The notes beneath the pieces are model-generated. The model searched no databases, had not been told where the DNA came from, and worked only from the letters and a program-made list of their open reading frames with translations. Made by a program: the position numbers and the translations under genes. DNA of 64,000 nt, from positions 22,307,269 to 22,371,268 of the forward strand of contig CM040440.1 of assembly GCA_022749755.1 (NCBI GenBank), in the 5' to 3' direction. Positions within the stretch are counted from its first letter, which is position 1, and each line of letters begins with the position of its first letter. Positions 40,534-55,400 of the stretch are shown here, piece by piece. This DNA is from Azadirachta indica. Taxonomy: Eukaryota > Streptophyta > Magnoliopsida > Sapindales > Meliaceae.

Positions 40534-42340
40534 TTACTTTGATTTATCAGTCAAGGTTAAGAGTGATCTGAGCACACCGGGACTGATCTTGTCAGCATGG
40601 GCATCGGTTTCTGATATAACAAAGGACTTTTCCTTTATATAGCGTTGCAATTTTTTGGCTTCAAAGTCAGCCTGTGCTTGATCTACCACAAAACAAAAAT
40701 AAAATTCAGTGAACTCACTATCAAACTAAGTTGAAGAAAAATAAAATAACTATATGAGAGAATGTGCAGTTTAGCATACTAAACATAGCAATAACATTCA
40801 ACTACAAAATAATAGGACTCTACACAGGGTTTGACCCATATTGCCAGCATGATATACAACAGTTATCAAAGAATGAAATGCCTTTAGAGTTCCCTGAAGA
40901 GAAATATTTGAGTGGGGATCAACTGAATGTAATTGGTAAACTGTGGCTATCTAATGTCTTGTGTATTTATTTCATAAATAATGATTATTCACTATTTCTT
41001 TTGAGACAGAAGGATCATGCCAATGACTATGAAGATTGCATAAGGAAATTAAGGTTCCATATCGTTCCCTAATAAATCTTCAAACATGACGGACCTTAAT
41101 ACTTAGATTAATACTTTACACTCATTTGCTTCCAAGTAGTGTTTAGACAATTACTAATCATACCAATAACTTCTCAAATTCCAACAGTCTTCCATGTCAT
41201 GACAAGTGTGCAAGCCCTTTTCAAAATCAAAATGCTTAACAAATCATTAATCAAGCCCATCCTAAATAGTTAGATCTTCTTCTATATGAACAAGCATTTC
41301 CAAGCATCAACAAATTTTCTGTTGTTGAAATTATTGCAGACAATTATCATGTACTAGCAAACCAAATTTATAAAAAAATAAAATTAAATGCCTTAAAGAA
41401 CTCCTATGTAAAGCTAGCTTGTGCAGACTGTTATGTGGCACTTTAGTATTTCATAACTGAAAAAAAAACCTATATTCAACAGTTCTTATTTAATCATCAA
41501 AAGGCATTCAAGGTACTCTCATTAATATTTTCTGTAAACCAATTTAGGCACAGTTCCTTCAAATTAAAAAGGTTGTAGAAGGGACCTGTCTGTAGAATGA
41601 TATGAGCAGCATGAAATAGAATCCTAGCAAAGACATCAGCTCCTGGAAACATCATCGATGTGTGCTTATCTGAGTCCAGTTCCAGGGGCTCCCATATCCT
41701 TCATTTTTGACTCAAAATGTGATGGAATGCTTGTTTTTGTTGTCCGAGCCCTTTTCCTTAATGCAGTAAGTGCTTCCCGGTTTCCATTCCTTATTTTATC
41801 ATTTTCAACTGTGTTTCCACAACCAATGATTAGTCATATCCATCAGTGGCCTAAGGGAACCAAAGAAATGAGAAGACATATTGTATCTTATGTTACACAC
41901 TGGTACAATTCCTAACAAAATAAGAGTTAGGCATGACCAAATGCAAATATCATACTGAGATATACATATATAACTGTTTCTTTATGCCCACGCATCAATA
42001 TGTAAGGAAGTGTTGCTGGTATTTCGTTTCCTACTTTTAAAACTCTTTAATTTCTAGTGGCTTCCATTTTTAGCTTATTCTCATTGCTTTTTGAAGAAGC
42101 CAAAGGCATTAATTTCAGTTATCAAAAAGAACTATTTAGAATGCGGTATATATTCTTGACAAACCAAACAGAGATAGAAGTTCAAATAAAAATGTGAAAA
42201 TGATGTTAAGAAAACAGAAATTGTTTGCATTGAACAACCTGATGTTGAGTTAAAAGAAGTTGCTCAGCTTCATGTTCAAGCTCAATCAAGACTTGCTGAT
42301 ATTGATGCATTGTCTCCCATTTTTCAATCCTCAATATAAC
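40534..42340 (-). pseudogene. PDRG1: PDRG1-like (prefoldin-family) gene, probably decayed
   Basis: Three blocks on this strand resemble plant homologues of p53 and DNA damage-regulated protein 1, a small coiled-coil protein of prefoldin-like (R2TP-associated) complexes. Block 1 (42340-42239) includes ELEHEAEQLLLTQHQ. Block 2 (41808-41586) includes NGNREALTALRK and MMFPGADVFAR. Block 3 (40682-40534) begins DQAQADFEAKKL and ends at a stop. Blocks 2 and 3 join cleanly in phase. Two defects are visible. Inside block 2, the frame ending in GAPGTGLR meets a TAA, and coding resumes in another frame at MMFPG, as if some tens of bases were lost. The block 1 donor is also out of phase with the block 2 acceptor. 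A possible first exon (42923-42779) is also out of phase. A sequence error remains possible. The family call rests on memory of the human and plant proteins. Confidence 0.6.
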
Positions 42341-42923
42341 CTCTCACCAGAAAATATCCATTCAAAACATATTCCCTATGAAAAAACTTGCAACGGAAAC
42401 TCTAGTGCAACATTATTAGCTTTTGAAAGTATTTTCCTCATCTTCTAAACCAAAAATAGAATAAACCTTTACTTTCAGAAGTAGTGGTAGTAGCTTATGG
42501 TGGCTGATTAAACTTAATTAAATATGGTATAATAGATAATAATTTACCAGCAGTAATTGAAGTAAAAGCTTAGAAGCCCGGCAAAATATATATATATATA
42601 TATATACACACACATAATTAAAAAGAAAAAAACATCAAATCTAACAGACCCAAATAAAATAACGATTAACCGAACTAAAGTTTGAGATAATACAGAAACG
42701 GATGCGGGAGGATTTATAAACATCCTGAAAGGGCCCTAATTCATTATACATCGAAAAAGAAAGTAGAACGTAGATTACCTTTTTCCCCAAAGGTTAATGA
42801 AGGTAAATTTTCACCGGAAAAAACAATTAAATTGCTTCCAAACGGTGAATTTTTAACGTTTGAAGTTGCAAAGTTTCCAGAGTTGATACTGGTGAAATTC
42901 CCACGGTGGTGCCGAGTGCTCAT

Positions 42924-43150
42924 TCCCTCTTTCGTGCTTTTGCGCTAGGCTGATTGCACCGAATTTATGGAAACAAATTTGGGGTTGGACAAAGTTTAAA
43001 CCCAATGCTGCTATATGGGGATTATGACTGTAATGGGCCTGATTGGAGGTAAGCTTATATTTTTTGGGAACGGCAAGAAATGCTCCCGCCCACCTTGAAC
43101 AAACCTGCTGGCGTGATTTTCTTTTCCCTTTTTTTTGATCTGACCAAATA

Positions 43151-43181
<31 letters not shown>

Positions 43182-43961
43182 CTTAAAACATTTCATCAAC
43201 TATATTATCTACCATCCACCATAGCAGCGAGGGAAAATGTGGAAGGATATGTGAGAGCCGACCAAGTCAAACGAGTTGGTTTTGACGCATAGCGAGTGAG
43301 ACTTAATTAATTTCTTATCCACACTTATCGGAATTGTTAAGTATTTATATGACTATGATAGACAATTTCAAAATCAACAATACCATGAACAATTGATGCT
43401 TGCGTCGCGCGGAGGTGATTCCAATGAGTAGAAGGGCCTGCGATTTGGTGACAGCAGTTTTGGATGGGAATGGGATCAGTTAATGTGTTTTAAAGCGGGA
43501 GAGAGACGTTTTCTCTGAAGCAAGTACAACCGTACAAGTAATCCCTCACTTAACCCAAGCAGGTCTCGTCCCTTTTTGGTTTCTACTTCTAAAGTCAAAG
43601 CACTCTGTTACATTTTCCTTCTTCCTTTGTTCCTACTGCCTCCTGCCATAATGCACTTATTCATTGAACCCAACCAAATAAAGAAGTTGAGGTCAACGAC
43701 AACTTTGCTGTGATATTTATTGGAAAGGATATTCAGCCAAAGCAATAATAATCATATTTGCATTCACATAAAAGAAAGACATTCCTTATGCAAGCAAGGT
43801 AAGAGGGAGCAATGCTTACAGCTTATTATCACATTAACTACACAAATTACAAAGAAAGTGGGCACTTTTTATTTTGATTAAATTTATTAGATGTCTATAA
43901 TATTTCTCCACGGACAGCAGCTTCGGAATCAATTGCAAATACGAAGTAGTTCACTCCACTG
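42924..43961. other. intergenic DNA between the PDRG1-like copy and MDH
   Basis: I see no gene that I can support. The stretch contains the upstream side of the PDRG1-like copy, an AT microsatellite at about 43148-43181 and the 3' side of the malate dehydrogenase gene. Confidence 0.6.
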
Positions 43962-46694
<2,733 letters not shown>

Positions 46695-47722
46695 TGCTGC
46701 AAATTAAGAATGATTTAAGAGAAGTAAGACTTTTTGAGAAGAGGGACGGACTGAAGAAAACAAAAGGCTGGTCTTGTGATATATACAGAAATGAGATGAG
46801 TTTAAGAGATAAGGAAACGGGATCCAAAAATGGAGATAATCGAGGATAAAGATAAGGATTATGATGTTAACGATGATGAGACTGCAACTTTTACAGTTGA
46901 AAGAAAGTGTCAGCCATGAAATGGGAGCAAATTCGTTTTGTTTTGTTTTCATATGATCCCCATGATTGCTCTTCCTTATTGACTGTTTGGCTCTTCAATA
47001 TTTACAATTTAAATTTTTTCTTCGCAGGATAAAAAAAAAAAAAAAAGAAGGGCCTATGTTTGATTTCTTCCCCGTTGTGCCATTGCCCGTGTTTCTTTTT
47101 ATCAAACCCGCTCTCGGCCCAACTAGATGTTCACATAAGCCTAATACCAATATTTGATGGGCCTATGGCCCATGGTCCAGCCGACCCACTTGTAATGGAC
47201 TTCGGATATTAATAGCAGTAGCAACCGATGCACGTCCCCAGTACTTTACCAAACATGGTGTTCCAGTGTGTATAGGAATGTAGGCCTTTCTGGAGTCGGG
47301 TGACAAAAACTTAATAGCATTAATTGAAAATAATATATTATTTTTTAAGTGCCCTCTTTTAGATTTTTTTTAAAAAAATCTACCAATTTTTTAAATGCTT
47401 CAATATCTAATTAAAGAATTTTAATTTTTATATTAAAAAAATGAATTCCTTCCACGCTGCCAACGATTTGACAGCCAAGTAGTTGGTCACTCCGATAAGT
47501 TTATAAATTATTATCTTTTTTGGAATTACATTTTTTTTATTTTTAAATACAAATACATAATTTTGTTAATATAAATTTCGAAATTAAAAACTCGGTATTT
47601 TCTACCCACTCATTCAAACCGGCACAACCATTAGGCCAAACCCGGTTTAAGAAGATGTGATAATAACAGCGCGGCGCTTGCAAAACTGCGTACCTGATGC
47701 TCCCGAGCACGAAGAGAGGAAA
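46695..47722. promoter_or_regulatory. shared upstream region of MDH (-) and the hydrolase-like gene (+)
   Basis: About 1 kb separates two divergent start codons, so both promoters must lie here. I see no clear TATA box for either gene and no other gene. The middle part, about 47.3-47.6 kb, is AT-rich. Confidence 0.5.
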
Positions 47723-50700
47723 ATGCAGAGCTTCAAGATTTCAGTTATAAGGCGATTTGGTAACAGATTACGAGCTCTTACTCAATACCGGAATGTCTCT
47801 TCTCTTCCAGAAAATGTCATTAACGATGATCCTGAGAGTCAAGTACGTGAACTTATAACTGTTTGTTCTTTAATCTAATTTTATTATTCAATTGATTTGA
47901 TTTTTCTTTTTTCTTTTTTTTTTTTTCGCACAGGTTTTAGTTGAAGGTAAAGCTAGTTCTCGTATGGCGATTCTCAATAGACCGTCTGTTCTTAATGCTC
48001 TCAACACTAATATTGTATGTTCTTTCTCTCCCGCCCTTTTTATTCTTTGATTTTGTTATATATACACTGCTCGGTAACGGCGTTTTCTTCATAAATTTGA
48101 TGTCTAATTTTACAGAATTTATGCTTTGAATTTTATTATCCCTGTCTCTGTTGTTTTCGATGTGCCCGATGTTCAATTTCACGTTGCGCTTCCTTTTTTT
48201 TTCTTTTTTCTTGGTAAATTCAGGCGGGTAGACTGAATAAACTATATAAATCTTGGGAAAATGATCCTGATATTGGTTTCGTGAGTATGAAGGTAATTGT
48301 TCTTTAATTTACTTGATGATGAGATACAAATTTTTCATGTGTATTGTTGAGCGTTACTGGTGTTTTTTGTTGATTAATTGCCAACAAATGACCTACAAAT
48401 TATTTTGAATTTTTGAAGGGCAGTGGTAGGGCGTTTTGTGCTGGTGGAGATATTGTTACGCTCTATCATTTGATAAACCAAGGTAAGTGCCAGCTTTTGC
48501 TAGTACGTGGCCTGTGCATGAAATAGTCAATAATTATTTTATTGCAGAGTCAATTTTTCTGAGTTCATTTTACTGCATAATGGTTCCAGTCAGCAGTCCA
48601 ATATTATTATTTGTCTTCATTGTACAACATGTTTTTACGATTATGATATACCTGCTTGGGTATATATCTTTAGTGTATTTTCTTGAGTTGATGCATGATT
48701 TTGGATAATCTTTTAACTGTTGATTCTTTCTATGCAGGGAAGCTTGAAGACTGCAAGAACTTCTTTAGGACACTTTATGGTTTCATATACCTACTTGGCA
48801 CATATTTGAAGCCACATGTGAGTATTTATTATTTTTGAAGTATTAACAGTTAATTTTTTTCCACGTGTTGAGTTGGTTTCTTTACTTTGCCATCTATCTA
48901 TTTTATTGAATGGCTTTTATACGGTCAGTGTGCAAATTTTACCTCAAGATCCTTGAATGCGGATACTTTGTTATAATATTGTTAATGTAGTCATGGTTAT
49001 ATAACAAAGTTGTGTTGTGAGAGCACTCGTCTTTTGTGCATATGGTCCCAAGCTTGGGAAGAGGTCAACAGTTGCAATACTTAGGAAACAAGAATCCTTC
49101 AACTTAATCTTATTGATTACAAATTGTTGAATTTATAAAATATGGATTCAGTTATGTCAAGTCGAGATTTCCTAGTACTGAGGTCTTAATTTTCTTTTAT
49201 ATAAATTTCACTTGAACTTTGTGTTTAGTATATTTCTACTCATGCAAGCTATGGTCTACTTCTAAAATTCTTCCTTATTGGTAGGTCAGTGTCCTCCGAA
49301 GTTAATCTGCCATCTCTTATATTTGTCACTTATGTTTTGAGGATGGGACAATCAATAACCTCCTTGTAGGTGGCTCTTTTGAATGGAATTACTATGGGCG
49401 GTGGGGCTGGAGTTTCCATACCCGGGACATTTCGGGTTGCCACTGGTAGAACTGTATGTAATTGGATATATCTCTATTATTCTTTCCGTTGGCTATTTGA
49501 ATTTTTAACCTCATGCTTAGCAATGTCAAGTGAAAATTTGTCTTCACATGCAGGTTTTTGCCACCCCAGAAACTCAAATTGGTTTCCATCCAGATGCTGG
49601 TGCATCCTTCTACCTCTCACATCTTACTGGTCACTTAGGTGTGGTTGATGCATATGGATTCTGTGTTATGCATTTTTATACTGTTTTTTATGATGGAAAT
49701 TAATACGTGGGAAAAAGTTGTTTTTGGTTGGTTTCATTATAAGATATCACTAAAGTTTGTTATATATGCCATTGTGATCCTGGTTAATATAGAAATCTAG
49801 GATAAGGGCAATACGTTATTACACGTCCATGATTCCTTATGTTAAGTACCTTACCGCCATCTTTTTCTTCCCTCTTTCTCCCTTCCTTTAATTCTTTTCT
49901 CTGAGATGTATTCTTGTTTGCAGGTGAGTACTTAGGGCTGACAGGAGGAAAACTCAATGGGGAAGAAATGATAGCTTGTGGCCTGGCTACCCACTATTCA
50001 CTCAGCGAAGTGAGTTTCTGTTGGATCCCTACTTTTCTTCCATTCTACTACCTGGTAATAACTGACATATATATTGCTTTTCAACAGAGACTTCCATTAA
50101 TTGCAGACGAGCTTGGGAAATTGGTCACTGATGATCCTTCTGTTGTTGAAGCTTGTTTAGAAAAGTATACTGACATTGTCTATCCTGAGAAAACGAGTGT
50201 AATTCACAGGTTTTTCTGTTCACGTGGAACCTCTTTTGGGAGTTTTAAATTTTCTGACTGTTTAGGAAAGAAGCAATTTGTTTTTGTTCTAATATCCTTT
50301 AACTGCAAACACATTGGAGGATCTAATTTTTATCAGGTGTCTAATTCTGGTCTTCGTTGTCTCATTTGGTCAGGATTGAAATAGTTGACAAATGTTTTAG
50401 TCTTGACACAGTCGAAGAAATTATCGATTCCTTGGTAAGCATCTTTATCTTAGTCTATTTTTTCTTAGGTTAGAGCCATAGACCCTGTTATATATCTTAG
50501 TAGATTGGATACACTTGCTTCAGAATATGAGGAGATTATGATGTTTATTTGATTCACAAAACAGAATATTAGCTTACATTAATTATCTGTATATTTTTGT
50601 AAACATTGCTTGTAAGAAAGCATACGCCTAAAGCAACATCAAACTGGCAAATGGAAAGATTTTAACTATTCATAGGTGCTACGATAGGATGAAAACCCAT

Positions 50701-51626
50701 GTTAACTCATTTTATAATTTATGCATTGCCCTCTCTGCCGAGATAATGCAGATGCTCCAACGCGAAAAGGAAAATAAAATTTGAAAAAGAGAGTGCTTGA
50801 TTATGGTGCAAGCTATTTTCCCCAAATATAAAAATGATATTGCATGAAGTTACACTCCGTTATGTAACATAATAATATTTCTCAGGAAGGTGAGGCATCT
50901 AGAATAAATGATCCATGGTGCACTTCGACTCTAAGACTGCTTAAGGAAGCCTCACCATTAAGCTTGAAGGTTTCATTGAAATCAGTGAGTCCCTCACTCT
51001 TTCCACTTGGCTGTTCCTCCCCCTCAATAATATATATTATTTTTTGGTTGAATGACTTTACAAAAGCCTTGCGCTGTAACCTGACAAAATGTTATCGACT
51101 GTTCTAGATACGAGAAGGTAGATATCAGACTTTTGATCAGTGCTTGGTACGTGAGTACCGAATGTCACTACAAGGAATATCCGGGCAAATATCCAGTGAT
51201 TTTTATGAGGTATCAAAGTTTCTTATTTTAAAATTTTGGAAAAGCATTTAGAATCATTTTGTACTGATATTGTTTACGTGATTCCTTGGCAGGGGGTTCG
51301 TGCACGAGTGGTGGACAAGGACCTTGCCCCAAAGGTACCATTTAATATTTCCTGCTCACTGGAGATGGGTTTTGATACTGGAAAGCAGGCATTTGATAAT
51401 CTAAATAAAATTAAATTTGAAGCAAGTGTGACATGATTACTAGAATATTTGGTAACTGCAGCATTGATAGCGTTTAATGTGGTTGTGATGGTTATCTAAT
51501 ACGCAGTGGAATCCACCAAGTTTGGAACAAGTGTCAGATGACATGGTGGATCGTTATTTTGCCTCACTCAGTGAATCGGAGCCTGATCTGGAACTGCCCA
51601 CGAAAGTGCGAGAAGCATTTAACTAG
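47723..51626 (+). CDS. 3-hydroxyisobutyryl-CoA hydrolase-like protein, mitochondrial (mS47-type)
   Basis: The fourteen exons are 47723-47842, 47934-48014, 48224-48292, 48419-48482, 48738-48817, 49370-49453, 49554-49638, 49924-50009, 50088-50209, 50374-50434, 50886-50984, 51108-51209, 51293-51334 and 51507-51626. They sum to 1215 nt and 404 residues. Residues 1-30 are basic and serine-containing without acidic residues, like a mitochondrial targeting peptide. The crotonase fold shows GSGRAFCAGGD (91-101), GITMGGGAGVS (144-154) and ETQIGFHPDAG (172-182). E172 and D180 keep the spacing of the catalytic pair in 3-hydroxyisobutyryl-CoA hydrolase, a valine-catabolism enzyme. Members of this plant subgroup have been identified as mitoribosome small-subunit protein mS47, so the role may be structural, enzymatic or both. 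The gene converges on mitochondrial EF-G. Confidence 0.93.
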
Positions 51627-52451
51627 TTGAAAATTTCATCATGCCTCGTAAATGCTCCTAAAGGCTGAAGAGTGGATTGGTGCTGATGTTGAATTGAAGC
51701 TTCGTTGAGGAAAGATGTTTTGTCTGGACGGTGCACGGACGGCTAACAATCTGGAAGATCAATTGTTGTCTCATTGTTAAAAACTTCATTCTTAACTGTT
51801 CATGTGATGGGAAAAACTTCAATAATTTCTAAGATAAGCTGAAAGAGATTCATTCCTTCGGTTTCTTTTTTCTTTTACGGAGAAGACAATTTAACATTGA
51901 TTCCAGCGTAACAAACTTTACTTCACTCAACAGTGCCGATTTATTATTATACTTTTCCTTTATGAGGACTGGCCCGGGGTCCTCTATATTCCAGTCAGAC
52001 AAATCCTGTGGCTTTTTGTGGCTCTCTGTTTCTTCTTGTGTGCGCATGGTATAATGAATTAGTGTTATTGACGGATCGATGTCATATGAATGCAGATTGA
52101 ACTACTTAATGATGTCATATGATAATTGATCTGTTTAAACTCTTAGAACAATCAGTCGATCAAAACTGAGTACTAATCTTGCTCCGAGTCTGCTTGTGTA
52201 CAAAATACTTGTTCTTAAATACAAAGTGCTTTACTGTGGTTTTGCTGTCGGACTTGATTGTTAAAAAAGTAGAAATGTAACTACAGAACATGCTCGTCCA
52301 TACTTGATTCCCTCTAAATAGTGTTTATCGTATTTTTCAAAACTGCTTTTACCCCTTTGAGGATCAAACTTATGGCCTAAAAAGAAAATTTAATAATCGG
52401 CAATAATGAATACACAAAGAATATAGAGGCAGTAAGTTGCAGCCACAAACT
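51627..52451. other. convergent 3' region of the hydrolase-like gene and mitochondrial EF-G
   Basis: Both genes end here from opposite sides, 825 bp apart. The stretch holds their 3' untranslated regions. I see no other gene. Confidence 0.6.
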
Positions 52452-55400
52452 CTATTCAGCTCCCTTGCTGGCCTTGTAAGCGTTAACCAATTGCATCTGC
52501 ACGTCCTGGGAAACCGATAAATGTTCTTTGTATTCCATAGTGAATTCCCCTTTCCCCTGCACGCAAGAGATTCAGAAATATACAAATCATGCATCATAAA
52601 CTAAGACTTGAGTAACAAAACATTTGCACAAATATTTTCCACATACTTGTGTCATTGAACGGAGTGATGTTGAATATCCGAACATATTGTTCAAAGGGAC
52701 CTGAAAAGACCAAGAATATAATCTTAACCCATGTCCACAATACAGGATAATAACCTTAAAACCTTGTTATGATACCAAGTCGCAACAATGAAATCACACA
52801 TTCAAAAATTCTGAATCACAAGATCCATAAAATTTTGGATACGAGTCAGAAAGTAGCAGCCAATTGCAGAAAATGTTATGAAATTAGCACAGTAGAGTTA
52901 TGCTGTACCAATTAGCTTTACTTCATTCAAACCCAAAAAGCAAGAAAATAGAAAGGAGCTTACGTGGGCAGTGATTACAGAGTCATCTCCCTCTTGGTCA
53001 TTTCCAACAATCACACCTTTCCTCCTACAAAATGCGATAATGTGCACATAATTCAGATACAAAGTTTGATAAAGACCCTCTGATAATATTCAATACAAAA
53101 TGTAGATAAGAAAACTCACTTGTTAATATCACCAGCAACACTGCCCTGAAATTCTGTCGGTACCTTCAATTCAACCAGCATAACAGGTTCCAAAATCACA
53201 GGTCTTGCAGCTGCATAACACTGTTTCATTTATAAGAAAAATGAAATTCTAGTAGTTAGATGAGAAGACAAAAGTATCATGAGAAAGGAAACTAAAGCTC
53301 CAAGACAAAAGACATGAGCTAGCATCAACTCTACAATAAATTTCGGCAAAAGCAGGGTGACTAGAACGACCTGTCTAAAAGCATATATTGCAGCTAACTT
53401 AAATGCAAGTTCACTAGAATCCACAGCATGGGATGCACCATCAGTTAAGACAACACGGAGATTTTCTACTGGATGTCCAATTAAGGAACCCCTGTACACA
53501 TAAATGCAAACAGAGCATATCAGGGAAATATTGTATGTTTGAAAGAAGAATCCAACACCAAGATCAAAACCCCATAGACTAATATAACCCACAATACTAA
53601 ATCCAGATACAATATGAGTCCATATTGAACCACCAAGTAATGGAAGCTCAAAAAATCAGAAGAAAAAGAAAGAAAAGAAAACTCACGAATTGGCAGCTTC
53701 TCTAAATCCCTTCTCAATCGCTGGGATAAAATTGGATGGTATAGCTTGTCCCACAAGCAAGTTTTCAAATTCAAACTTAGTTGTTGATCCTGCTGGAAGT
53801 GGCTCAATATACCTACCAACAGAAGAAAACACTGAGATAAAAAGTACAAGCAGAATGAAGCTGCCACCCGTCATAAGTAGCCAATCTAGCTAATAGAAGA
53901 CCAAATTTTCAGGTTCAACTCTTCGTGAAGATGATATGCACACAAATCAAATAACATAGGTATTGCATGATAAATGAAATTAGTTATTAATAAATGCAGT
54001 TCCTATTTCATCATGAGAAAAAACCATATAGTCAATTGAGTGCATTCATAAAATCCTCAAGTATCAATATCAAGCCAAATTAGGGCATCAATCCAACTTC
54101 ATTAAGGCACTTACTTCAGTTTGACAGAACAATCTCAAATTGAACACTATACAATTATATCAAATGCCTATCATTACCAATGCAGTAGCATAGAATGTCA
54201 AAGACAACACCTTAGAAAATAAATGTGAGGATGGAGGATGTGATGTAAGAGAGCTGGTTAAGAGACCATAGCTAACCAAAATTATGGTGAGACACCCAAG
54301 AAAAGGATGAGGTCTCCAATTTCCAGATAAAATTATGGTGCATATTCTATTCTTACCCACAAACTCTTCCATATTGACCTTGTCCCCCGGATTGTTTCTT
54401 ATGCAAATAATCAAATTCAGCTCGTTGGGTAACAGTTTCTCTGAAGTTTACACGAGGCTTCCCAACAGTTGCCTCAACCTGTTTGAAAAAGAATTAAACT
54501 TCAGTAAGTTGAATATTTTCAACCAGCTATGGCATGAGGAACCCTTGTATTTATATCTAAACAAATAAAAATGGGTATAGAACCTTATACTCTCGCCGGA
54601 TGCGTTCAACATATATGTCCAAGTGCAGCTCTCCCATACCAGAAATAATGGTCTGCCCATAAAAGCATTAATTGTCATGTAATGAACAATACATTTTAGA
54701 GAAATGAGAAACCAAGTTTACAAATCAGACCTGTCCACTTTCAGCATCCAAGCCAACACGAAAGGTAGGATCCTCCTTTTGAAAACGATTCAATGCTTTC
54801 GAGAACTATTAAATATTAAAAACACGATGATTGATATTCCTTTGATGCTGAAGACAGAAGAAATAAATATAAACAGAAGCTACTTACTTGTCCTCCAGAA
54901 TCTTTTGAAACTGGTTGCACAGCTAGTGACATTACCGGTTCAGGAACATTCATAGAAGTCATGGTGTATTTAACAGACCCATCAGTAAATGTATCTCCTG
55001 AAAACAAGAGAAAACACATGTTAAGGATGTGCAACACACGGAAAAGACGTGTTAGAAACCCTCTTCCCAAGTTCTGGTATTTCAAACACTGGTCTTATCC
55101 CGAGTATGGAATTTCAAACCCTTCTTAACAGATCTTATCAGAGTTCATTTTTAGAAACATCTTGCTCCCCTCAAAGCCTTACCCTATATAAGGAAATCAA
55201 CATAGACAAGGTGAAATTTTATGATTCAGCTTGTTTATGCAAAAGAGAAGATTAGGACCTGATGCACAATCTACACCAAAGACAGCAACTATTTGACCAG
55301 CATGGGCCTCCTGTATGTCCTATAAACAGAAACAATAAACAAAGAAGAAGCAACATTTAAGCAATTTTTTCAGATTTATATAAAGTTTAGAAACCAATCA

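Noticed and set aside
42779..42923. Possible first exon of the PDRG1-like gene starting MSTRHHRGNF
   Set aside because: It has a good donor but is out of phase with the next block and resembles nothing I recognise, so it is not included in the pseudogene span.
47657..47722. Upstream extension of the hydrolase-like gene frame
   Set aside because: The extension has no ATG. The ATG at 47723 gives a proper mitochondrial targeting sequence.
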